From NCBI GenBank assembly GCA_000375685.1, contig AQVQ01000016.1:15272-20868 (forward strand): a stretch of 5,597 bases of DNA. Direction: 5' to 3'. Each line of letters starts with the position of its first letter. The first letter of the stretch is position 1. Below, piece after piece: positions 1-5,214 of this stretch. The translations under genes and the position numbers were made by a program. The notes below the pieces were generated by a model. The model was given only the letters and a program-made list of their open reading frames with translations. It was not told the origin of the DNA and searched no databases. This stretch comes from a crenarchaeote SCGC AAA261-N23. Lineage in GTDB: Archaea; Thermoproteota; Thermoprotei; Gearchaeales; Gearchaeaceae.

Positions 1-927
1 CTTAAAAAATGGTATAAAGAACCTGTATTTTTACTTTTATCTTTAATTCAGCCTGTTATTTGGCTGGGTCTCTTTGGAAAATCTATGAATATTGGGGCTA
101 TATTTACTGAGCAATCCTTTAACTTACCAGGATTGAATATTCCTAAACAAGTCATAGATGAAATTTCAAAGTATGCATTGCTAAATTCATTTGGAACTAC
201 AGATTATTTTTCATTCTTAGCAATAGGAATGCTTGCTTTTGTAAGTGTCTTTACTTCAATAACGACTGGAATGTCTATAGTTTGGGACAGGAGATTTGGA
301 ATATTAGATAAACTTTTGAGCACACCGATTCCTAGAGGAACGATAATAATTAGTAAAGTTTTGAACGGTGTTATTAGATCTTTAACTCAGTCAGCTATTG
401 CATTAATAATTGCAATTTTACTAGGCTTAGACCTCACACATTTCAGCTTAATTGGAATATTGGAAACTTTTTCTGCACTGTTTTTAATGACTATAGGTTT
501 AGGTTCCATATTAACTACCGTATTGAATAGAACTTTAAGAAAAAGCTTGGGGTATGAGGAATCATACAAAGTAGTTAGGATGGTAGGTTACTCTTTTCAA
601 AAAACCATGAGGTACTCACTTTATATTGCAATTCTTACAGGCATTTTAAACGTATTGAATGACACTTACTTCAACTTAAATTTTATTTTTTCTCAACATT
701 TTATTTTTTCTAATTTCGGTATCTTAGTAATTTTGAAATCAGCGATAGCTTTGTTTGTTTTAATTTTTGCGATATATCACACAAACATTGCTAGATTAAT
801 TCCAAAAATGAAAGAAAATAATATAGTAATCAAGCTTAGGAAGAGGATTACTATAGTTGGTTGGATCGCAATGATTTTAACTTTCATCCTTTTCTTGTTA
901 GGAACGATCTTAGTTTTTATTGTATAG
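1..927 (+). CDS. Chimeric membrane ORF: ABC-2 permease front half joined to CopD-like back half (5' partial)
   Basis: The frame is open from base 1, so the true start lies outside the window; the first ATG inside is at 85, but 28 codons before it are already permease-like. Up to about base 512 it reads as an ABC-2 type transporter permease (DrrB/NodJ-like): a first membrane segment before the ATG, another at residues 42-66 (counted from the ATG at 85), the family hallmark WDRRFGILDKLLSTP at 67-81, then hydrophobic segments at 100-115 and 119-142. From residue 143 the sequence no longer resembles a permease. It continues as a CopD/DUF2269-like integral membrane protein with SLGYEES near 154-160 and three membrane segments at about 175-191, 211-232 and 255-279. 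Both parts lack pieces: the permease its C-terminal half, the CopD-like part its first helix. The fusion may be an artefact (see repeat and junction entries). No function can be assigned to the joined product. Confidence 0.75.
   Translation, partial: LKKWYKEPVFLLLSLIQPVIWLGLFGKSMNIGAIFTEQSFNLPGLNIPKQVIDEISKYALLNSFGTTDYFSFLAIGMLAFVSVFTSITTGMSIVWDRRFGILDKLLSTPIPRGTIIISKVLNGVIRSLTQSAIALIIAILLGLDLTHFSLIGILETFSALFLMTIGLGSILTTVLNRTLRKSLGYEESYKVVRMVGYSFQKTMRYSLYIAILTGILNVLNDTYFNLNFIFSQHFIFSNFGILVILKSAIALFVLIFAIYHTNIARLIPKMKENNIVIKLRKRITIVGWIAMILTFILFLLGTILVFIV
418..512 (+). repeat. Inverted repeat, left copy (95 bp exact, inside permease frame)
   Basis: Read on the plus strand, these 95 bases are identical to the reverse complement of 5503-5597. 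I compared them base by base: the match begins with TTACTAGGC and ends with TTCCATATT, and base 513 is the first mismatch. Both copies encode the same permease residues (LLGLDLTH...GLGSI). The two loci diverge completely after the repeat. The match could extend to the left of 418 because the partner copy is cut by the window edge. Confidence 0.97.
512..513. other. Breakpoint between permease and CopD-like sequence
   Basis: Up to 512 the sequence equals the permease gene seen in reverse at the right end. From 513 it becomes CopD-like. The right copy continues ...ATATTTGTAATGG where the left has ...ATATTAACTACCG. The two shared T bases before the split leave room for a few bases of microhomology, but the unbroken CopD-like gene is not available to measure it. 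No transposon end, target duplication or recombinase site is visible at the junction. Confidence 0.8.
513..927 (+). pseudogene. 3' fragment of a CopD-like integral membrane protein gene
   Basis: This is the downstream part of the chimeric frame and encodes about 138 residues. The start, with TTVLNRTLRKSLGYEES, matches the loop that follows helix 1 in CopD/DUF2269-like four-helix proteins, where a polar stretch and a conserved 'LG-E-' segment come before the second helix. Three more helices follow, the third ending at the stop (TAG, 925-927). The family's usual opening helix of about 30 residues is missing and replaced by permease sequence. CopD relatives are linked to copper uptake in some bacteria, but most archaeal members have no known role, and I see no clear copper-binding Met/His cluster here. 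In the organism this may be an intact gene whose 5' end was lost only in this assembly. Confidence 0.5.
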
Positions 928-945
928 AATAACTTACAATTTAGT

Positions 946-960
946 TATAATATATATATA
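946..960 (+). promoter_or_regulatory. TATA-like promoter element for the RHH-like gene
   Basis: An uninterrupted A/T stretch TTATAATATATATA is centred about 32 bases before the ATG at 985, inside the 57-base gap after the previous stop. No Shine-Dalgarno sequence lies before the ATG, so a leaderless or very short-leader transcript fits. The surrounding sequence is AT-rich, which weakens the call. Confidence 0.45.
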
Positions 961-984
961 CTATCGGTTATAATATACAGATAT

Positions 985-1560
985 ATGATAAGGACAACCT
1001 TAGCTGTAGATGAGAAAATAGCAAAGGAGTTTTCAAAAATAGTAAAAGAGAAGAGCAAAGTAATTTTTTCAGTAACTAACTCTGCAATCCAGTTAACAAC
1101 TGAACTATTAAAAGACGACGTCGATCCAGAAGAAGTACATATGTACTGGCAAATTTTCAAGCTTATGGGTCTTATAGATGTTATCCCATTACCTGGAACT
1201 TTAAACGAAAAAATTCTTAATACACTCTATAATTATGAGAAAGAAAAAGTTTATGAATTGTTCTATGAAACAGGGAAAGAAGTTGCAAATAAGTTTAAAA
1301 TATACATGTCCGATTTAATCCAAATACTTAATGCAGTTAAAAATATAGCAAAATTCTTTCCACTCAGAAAGATTGAATTTTCAAAGGTAACCGATAAATT
1401 AGGTGAAAGATATAAGCTAGTTTTGATAGGTGCAGGATTATCCTTAGTAACTTCAAAATGTCTACATAGCTTTATAAAAGGTTTCATCGAAGTATATAAT
1501 GCAACTGTAATCTCTGAAGAGGTATCTGTAGGATTTATAAATATGGAGTTTAAAGTCTAA
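985..1560 (+). CDS. Hypothetical archaeal protein with probable N-terminal ribbon-helix-helix fold
   Basis: This 191-residue soluble protein has no signal peptide or membrane segment. Residues 2-9 (IRTTLAVD) look like the single beta strand of a ribbon-helix-helix DNA-binding domain. It is followed by two amphipathic helices (about 10-24 and 29-43) split by a short turn, the order seen in CopG/MetJ/Arc proteins. The remainder is helical (50-125), then has a C-terminal mixed section with KLVLIGAGLSLVTSK at 144-158 and strand-like VSEE/VGFINMEF segments near 175-188. I recall similar whole-length proteins in thermoacidophilic archaea but cannot name a function. If the RHH reading is right it could be a transcription factor whose C-terminal domain senses a ligand. 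The ATG is favoured because it begins exactly at the strand and has a TATA-like box upstream. It converges on the next gene with a 4-base overlap. Confidence 0.8.
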   Translation: MIRTTLAVDEKIAKEFSKIVKEKSKVIFSVTNSAIQLTTELLKDDVDPEEVHMYWQIFKLMGLIDVIPLPGTLNEKILNTLYNYEKEKVYELFYETGKEVANKFKIYMSDLIQILNAVKNIAKFFPLRKIEFSKVTDKLGERYKLVLIGAGLSLVTSKCLHSFIKGFIEVYNATVISEEVSVGFINMEFKV

Positions 1561-2012
1561 ACAATTTTTTCTAATTCTTCAAGATTTTTTAACTTATTTA
1601 TATTTTCTCTTTCGCTTTCATCTATTTGCTTGACTGATAACCATTCATCTAAAATTTCCTTAGCCACTTGATTACTAGTCAATCTTCCGCTTAAGGCCAA
1701 AACGTTTGCATCATTCCAAAGTCTTGCCCCTCTTGCTGTTTGGGCATCATAACATAAAGCTGCTCTTATTCCTTTAATTTTATTAGCAGCTATTGAAACA
1801 CCAGTTCCTGTATAGCAAACAACGATTCCTGTAAAGGCCTTTCCACTCAATACATCCATGGCGACATCCTTAGCGACATCTGGCCACGGTTCAAGCTTAT
1901 TTGTTTTTAATGCACCATGAAGTATTACATTATAACCTCTCCTTTTTAATTCCTCTGCAACAAATATTGCAACAGGATATAAATCATCGCTACCTACAGA
2001 TATTATTGCCAT
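1557..2012 (-). CDS. rpiB: RpiB/LacA/LacB-family sugar-phosphate isomerase (ribose-5-phosphate isomerase B-like)
   Basis: The 151-residue length fits the RpiB family. The start IISVGSDD (3-10) is the first Rossmann-like strand and phosphate loop. VVCYTGTGVSIAANKIKG (64-81) is the family signature with the proton-transferring Cys66, and GIRAALCYD (81-89) and NDANVLALSGR (100-110) follow as expected. RpiB interconverts ribose 5-phosphate and ribulose 5-phosphate in the cytosol. Three positions differ from E. coli RpiB: Asp10 where many members have His, Tyr67 where Gly follows the catalytic Cys, and Trp99 where His99 opens the sugar ring. The WNDANVLALS variant is, from memory, a recognised subgroup, so substrate could be another pentose or hexose phosphate. 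Most archaea use the unrelated RpiA, so a bacterial origin is possible. A charged tail (about 128-151) goes beyond the core. It lies 33 bases after the di-iron gene on the same strand and may be co-transcribed. Confidence 0.85.
   Translation of the reverse strand: MAIISVGSDDLYPVAIFVAEELKRRGYNVILHGALKTNKLEPWPDVAKDVAMDVLSGKAFTGIVVCYTGTGVSIAANKIKGIRAALCYDAQTARGARLWNDANVLALSGRLTSNQVAKEILDEWLSVKQIDESERENINKLKNLEELEKIV
1565..1590 (+). terminator. T-rich tracts, possible archaeal terminator for the RHH-like gene
   Basis: Two runs of six T (1565-1570 and 1585-1590) start five bases after the stop codon of the plus-strand gene. Archaeal RNA polymerase commonly terminates at such U-rich stretches without a hairpin. 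They lie within the 3' end of the convergent isomerase gene, so they also serve as its coding sequence (Lys codons). Support is only by pattern. Confidence 0.35.
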
Positions 2013-2045
2013 ATAAAAATTATTTTTTATTATATTATTAAAAAT

Positions 2046-3071
2046 TTATAACCCCATGAAGGCTATATCTTCTTCTTTTATTTGAACTTCTTCTTCACCG
2101 TATATGCCAATTTCAGGCATATCTGGAAAACTTACGTTAAACTGCTTAATTCTAGCTTTTACAGACCTTACCGCATCCCCCCATATTTTTTTCTTTTCTT
2201 CATGCGTTAATACTCCCAATCCAGCATCCCTTGCTATTTCTTCCATTTTCCTATGAATATCTAAGAACCCATCAGGAAGTTTCCAGAATTCGCTTATGGG
2301 CTCGAAAAGTATTGGAGAAAGGAAAACGAAACCAGCCCTTAATTGCTTTGTTATTTGTGCTTTTTCTTCCAATGACGCTGCAGGTAGCCTTTCCTTTAAA
2401 AGATACCAAGTAAAGGCCAAATGTCTAGCTTCATCTTTATGAATGTTTATAAAGACTTCTCTGAAAACTGGGTGTGTAGCTCTTTCTGCCATACTTCTAA
2501 ATATCGTTGTAGCTCCTGTTTCGGCCATCATGAATGAAGAAAACAAAACATTGAGATTATACTTAACATCGGCTGCCTGAGAAAAGGCTCTCCAATATCT
2601 TGAACCGTTATAATAAATCCAGTTTATTGCTTTCAATATGTTCTCTTCAAAAGTAGTTTTGGGTTTCCATTTCCAAGGAAAGAAAGGACAAAGCCTATCG
2701 ACACATCTCATGCAGCATTCTTCATGTCTTCCTTCATCAAAAACTAAAGTTGAAAACAAGAATTTTACTGGTTGTTCAGCATGGGTTTCATATGCCTTTA
2801 TTAATGCTTTAGCAAAAACCGGTGTAGCTCTTTCAAAGGTTGCTAAAACAGAAAACCAATATGATATTGCTATTTTTTGGATGTGATCGAAGTCTTTTTC
2901 TTGTAATGAACCCCAATTAATATCAGAAGGGTTCCATTGCTCTTTTTTTGCTTTTTCATATAATTCTTGTAATTCTTTTGTTTCAACTTCCCATTCTACT
3001 GGGAATATGTTTGGTTGTTGAATTTGAGGAGGATCAGATATGTTAGGCAGTTGTAAATGCTTGTTGTTCAT
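2046..3071 (-). CDS. Ferritin-like di-iron carboxylate protein (ribonucleotide reductase R2 / R2lox-like)
   Basis: The 341-residue protein carries two E-x(28-37)-DExxH motifs. The first is Glu80 with Asp112-Glu113-x2-His116 (FDEGRHEE), the second Glu184 (MAETG) with Asp213-Glu214-x2-His217 (KDEARHLAF). These supply the four carboxylates and two histidines of a dinuclear metal centre in a four-helix bundle. The Glu80-to-Glu113 spacing of 33 equals that in R2lox. The radical tyrosine of class I R2 (four residues after the first His) is replaced by Cys120. The tyrosine of the R2lox Tyr-Val cross-link (five residues before the third Glu) is replaced by Ser179, and the Val by Ala82. It is therefore probably neither a standard R2 nor a cross-linking R2lox, and an oxidase or oxygenase is more likely. 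Four cysteines (119, 120, 123, 128) cluster beside the metal site. No RNR large subunit gene is nearby. The ATG at 3071 is backed by an upstream TATA-like box. Confidence 0.85.
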   Translation of the reverse strand: MNNKHLQLPNISDPPQIQQPNIFPVEWEVETKELQELYEKAKKEQWNPSDINWGSLQEKDFDHIQKIAISYWFSVLATFERATPVFAKALIKAYETHAEQPVKFLFSTLVFDEGRHEECCMRCVDRLCPFFPWKWKPKTTFEENILKAINWIYYNGSRYWRAFSQAADVKYNLNVLFSSFMMAETGATTIFRSMAERATHPVFREVFINIHKDEARHLAFTWYLLKERLPAASLEEKAQITKQLRAGFVFLSPILFEPISEFWKLPDGFLDIHRKMEEIARDAGLGVLTHEEKKKIWGDAVRSVKARIKQFNVSFPDMPEIGIYGEEEVQIKEEDIAFMGL

Positions 3072-3095
3072 ATAAAATATAATTTTTAATAACAG

Positions 3096-3105
3096 ATATA
3101 TATTT
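3096..3105 (-). promoter_or_regulatory. TATA-like promoter element for the di-iron gene
   Basis: On the minus strand GAAAAATATATATCT places a TATA-like core centred about 30 bases upstream of the ATG at 3071, with a purine-rich BRE-like run (AGAGAAAA) before it. No Shine-Dalgarno sequence is present. It shares the 111-base divergent region with the promoter of the PhoU gene, so a single bound regulator could affect both genes. Confidence 0.5.
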
Positions 3106-3140
3106 TTCTCTTTAACTATAAATATTTTAGGCCATTGTAT

Positions 3141-3154
3141 ATAAAGTTTATATA
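3141..3154 (+). promoter_or_regulatory. BRE/TATA promoter element for the AbrB-PhoU gene
   Basis: ATAAAG followed by TTTATATA reads as an archaeal BRE (purine-rich, ends in AAAG) plus TATA box. The TATA centre is about 32 bases before the ATG at 3183, predicting transcription to start within a few bases of that ATG and hence a nearly leaderless mRNA. This is the best-formed promoter in the window. Confidence 0.6.
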
Positions 3155-3182
3155 TTTATCTCTATTATGTATATCTTAGAAT

Positions 3183-4214
3183 ATGCCTGATCAATTTGGT
3201 TTAACCGGACTAGAAAGGAGAAAAGTTTGGAAAATTAAGGGCGGAAGCTACATATTGGCTTTGCCAAAGCATTGGGTTGAGAACAATAAAACAAATGAGG
3301 TCATAGTAATTGTAGAATCGGACAATGTTCTAAGAATAACTTCAAGTTTAGATGTATCACTTGAAAGAGAAGTTGAAATAGATTATGATAAGATTAAGGA
3401 CCCAAGAACTCTTGAATATTTTATTTTGACGTATTACATGCAAGGAATATCAAAAATAAAAGTAACAACTCACAATATATTTGATTCAAATATTAAAAAA
3501 AGGCTTAGAGACCTGCGAGATGATATGCTTGGTGCTGAAATAGTTGAGGATAAGAGTAATATTTTTACTTTTGAAATGATAGTCGATATCTCTACTTATC
3601 ATATAAATGATACCGTAAAAAATATAAATTATTTCATAAATGATATACATTCAGATACCGTAAAAGCTATAGAAACCCTCGATAAACAACTTGCTAATGA
3701 AATTCTTGGAAGAATCAAAGAGGGTTTGAGAAAATACAGGTTTATGGTAAGACAAATTGCTTTGGCAGCAAATGATATAATTCTATCAAGGAAAATCGGA
3801 ATAGAAAATCCTAGACATGCAATTGTTTACGGAACTGTTGCATCATATCTTAATAGAATGCTGCATCATACCGTAATGCCGAATTCCTATTTAACCAGAA
3901 TAGGTAAAGTTGATGCCGTTGCAAACGATTTTATCCAGAAAATGGCTGAAAGTGCATATAATATGAGAAATGGTTCTATCAATGCATTAATAAATAGGGA
4001 CATTGAATCTGCTGTAAAAATAATTAGAATAATGAGTTTACAAAAGGATCTGGAGGATGAGCTATTAAACTACCTTTTCACAGGTAACATAGAAACTACT
4101 GAAGCTATTTCTTATTCAATGATTGCAAAGGAATTTAGAAGAATTTCAGGTTTCTCAGTAGGCGTATGCGATGCGGTAGCTAATTTAGTATTAGCACCAA
4201 AAAGAGTTTCATAA
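3183..4214 (+). CDS. PhoU-like protein with N-terminal AbrB-type DNA-binding domain
   Basis: This cytosolic 343-residue protein is of an archaeal type. Residues about 10-57 form an AbrB/SpoVT-like swapped-hairpin domain (RRKVWKIKGGSYILALPKHW, then NEVIVIVESDNVLRI), normally a dimeric DNA-binding fold. Residues about 60-135 are a mixed linker. Residues about 140-340 are helical and resemble PhoU repeats, ending with IAKEFRRISGFSVGVCDAVANLV (314-336), which matches the PhoU pattern of an acidic residue, Arg, then Asp for metal binding (Glu317, Arg320, Asp330). Bacterial PhoU restrains phosphate uptake and signalling through Pst and PhoR. In archaea the added AbrB domain suggests direct transcriptional control of phosphate genes. 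No pst or phosphate transporter genes lie in the window. It is divergent from the di-iron gene, has its own BRE/TATA, and overlaps the next gene tail to tail by 6 bases. Confidence 0.88.
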   Translation: MPDQFGLTGLERRKVWKIKGGSYILALPKHWVENNKTNEVIVIVESDNVLRITSSLDVSLEREVEIDYDKIKDPRTLEYFILTYYMQGISKIKVTTHNIFDSNIKKRLRDLRDDMLGAEIVEDKSNIFTFEMIVDISTYHINDTVKNINYFINDIHSDTVKAIETLDKQLANEILGRIKEGLRKYRFMVRQIALAANDIILSRKIGIENPRHAIVYGTVASYLNRMLHHTVMPNSYLTRIGKVDAVANDFIQKMAESAYNMRNGSINALINRDIESAVKIIRIMSLQKDLEDELLNYLFTGNIETTEAISYSMIAKEFRRISGFSVGVCDAVANLVLAPKRVS

Positions 4215-4727
4215 GATATACGTAGTACTTGATCTGTCAAAATCTCTAATTATTTGATATTCATAAGTGGGCCTTCTGAATTTTAATCTACTTACTTGAG
4301 AAAATATTTCTTCCAAATCCTTCCCCACAAGTCTTGTAGTTGGGTGATCTTCACCAAAAGCTTCCTTCAATATTTCATACTCGATATTTCTAACGAGTCT
4401 TTCATCATAGTATCCTAAACTGTGCAGATATTCATGCATCAAAACAACGAAAATATAAGCATTTAATTTTTCCCTATCATTAACCTCGTTGATTAAGAAA
4501 TCAAGAACTGTTTTGTTTATAACGATTATGTTTGAACCAACAATGTGATATGCTAAAATATATGCTTCAATATCCTGCAAATAAAGTGAGAGACCAGCTC
4601 TTCTTTTTTTCAAAACCCTATATACAACATCTCTAACAAGTTCAAAAATGTCTCCAAAATTTCTTGAAGAGTTTAATCTATCTATAAACCTGAACATCTC
4701 ATATTTGTTTACAGCTTCTTTGAACAC
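4209..4727 (-). CDS. Putative small zinc metalloprotease (HExxHxxGxxD), archaeal hypothetical
   Basis: The 172-residue protein has no signal peptide, so it should act in the cytosol. Helical segment 86-105 ends in LMHEYLHSLGYYDE, giving the zincin motif His98-Glu99-x2-His102-x2-Gly105-x2-Asp108. His98 and His102 would bind zinc, Glu99 act as base, and Asp108 be the third ligand, as in snapalysin-type HExxHxxGxxD enzymes. His128 (GEDHPTTRL) is an alternative third ligand. The preceding strand-like section (64-72, GSNIIVINK) could be the edge strand that binds substrate. I do not recognise a named family, and the target is unknown. The start is GTG at 4727: a TATA-like box sits 27 bases upstream, as for leaderless transcripts, and an in-frame stop lies 16 bases upstream. 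The first ATG is residue 11 (4697), too far from the box. The gene converges on the PhoU gene with a 6-base overlap. Confidence 0.75.
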   Translation of the reverse strand: MFKEAVNKYEMFRFIDRLNSSRNFGDIFELVRDVVYRVLKKRRAGLSLYLQDIEAYILAYHIVGSNIIVINKTVLDFLINEVNDREKLNAYIFVVLMHEYLHSLGYYDERLVRNIEYEILKEAFGEDHPTTRLVGKDLEEIFSQVSRLKFRRPTYEYQIIRDFDRSSTTYIL

Positions 4728-4750
4728 AATATAGATTTTTTTCTAATACT

Positions 4751-4764
4751 TATTTATCTTTTTG
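4751..4764 (-). promoter_or_regulatory. BRE/TATA element deciding the GTG start of the metalloprotease gene
   Basis: On the minus strand TCAAAAAGATAAATA contains an A-rich BRE-like run followed by a TATA-like core centred about 27 bases upstream of the GTG at 4727. The distance is what a leaderless archaeal transcript needs, so it supports the GTG over the internal ATG at 4697. It sits just after the stop of the upstream ThrRS editing gene, so that gene and this one need not be one operon. Confidence 0.45.
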
Positions 4765-4774
4765 ATTAATTTAA

Positions 4775-5179
4775 TTAATCAGCAGTTAGCAATCTTTCAG
4801 CTAAAGGATGGCCTTTAGTTTTTAACTCGAGAGCTTTATTCCAACCGAACGGAGCTTTATTGACTTTAGCTAATTTAGATAATTCATCTTTAAGCATGTT
4901 CATTATCTTAATCGCTTCTGAGGGCCTTTTAAGATCAGTACTTAAGTGAGCAAAAGGATATAATAGCAAATTATTTGTTCCCAGCTCTTTCATCACCTTC
5001 TTAATATTTTCAACCATTTTCTTTACAGTTTCTTCATTATCATTTTTCTCCACAGCTGTTAAAAGTAAAAGTACATTCTCGTATTTCCTCTCCACAGTAT
5101 CTGTTTCCTCAGCGATCGCAATTTCCTTTTTTATCGGCAAATATGCTACTTTATCACAGTGCAAACAAAGTATTTTCAT
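4775..5179 (-). CDS. Stand-alone archaeal threonyl-tRNA synthetase editing domain (ThrRS-ed)
   Basis: All 134 residues align with the archaeal ThrRS N-terminal editing domain, a D-aminoacyl-tRNA-deacylase-like fold that removes wrongly attached serine from tRNA-Thr. Visible landmarks are MKILCLHCDKVAYLP at the start, LLLYPFAHLSTDL (71-83), APFGWNKALELK (109-120) and KGHPLAERL (122-130). His78, Lys115, His124 and Glu128 match editing-site positions known in the Pyrococcus enzyme (His83, Lys121, His130, Glu134); Tyr120 there is Asn114 here. The stop comes straight after the domain, so no catalytic or anticodon-binding part is attached. Crenarchaeal organisms split ThrRS into catalytic and editing proteins, but their editing protein usually keeps an anticodon-binding domain, so this one is shorter than expected. 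It would work in trans on tRNA charged by a ThrRS encoded elsewhere. The ATG lies 25 bases after the permease stop on the same strand. Confidence 0.88.
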   Translation of the reverse strand: MKILCLHCDKVAYLPIKKEIAIAEETDTVERKYENVLLLLTAVEKNDNEETVKKMVENIKKVMKELGTNNLLLYPFAHLSTDLKRPSEAIKIMNMLKDELSKLAKVNKAPFGWNKALELKTKGHPLAERLLTAD

Positions 5180-5200
5180 TTGTTTATAGAAAAATTCTTA

Positions 5201-5214
5201 AACTTTATTTATTT
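5201..5214 (-). promoter_or_regulatory. Possible TATA-like element for the ThrRS editing gene
   Basis: AAATAAATAAAGTT on the minus strand lies about 25-35 bases upstream of the ATG at 5179 and overlaps the last codons of the permease gene. The spacing fits an archaeal promoter, but the bases also encode the permease C-terminus (Asn-Lys-stop), so read-through from the permease is equally possible. Confidence 0.3.

Noticed and set aside
387..569. Minus-strand open frame opposite the permease/CopD-like gene
   Set aside because: It lies within and opposite a better-supported membrane protein frame, crosses the breakpoint, and has no family features.
2638..2886. Plus-strand open frame of 82 codons inside the di-iron gene
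   Set aside because: It is the antisense shadow of the first metal-binding region of the di-iron protein, which has clear motifs on the other strand.
2046..3071. Calling the di-iron protein the class I ribonucleotide reductase small subunit (nrdB/nrdF)
   Set aside because: The radical tyrosine position is a cysteine and no large-subunit gene is present nearby, so a gene symbol would mislead.
3609..3665. Twelve-base direct repeat GATACCGTAAAA (3609-3620 and 3654-3665)
   Set aside because: Both copies encode Asp-Thr-Val-Lys within the helical PhoU region. Two short copies in coding sequence do not suggest a CRISPR or other array.
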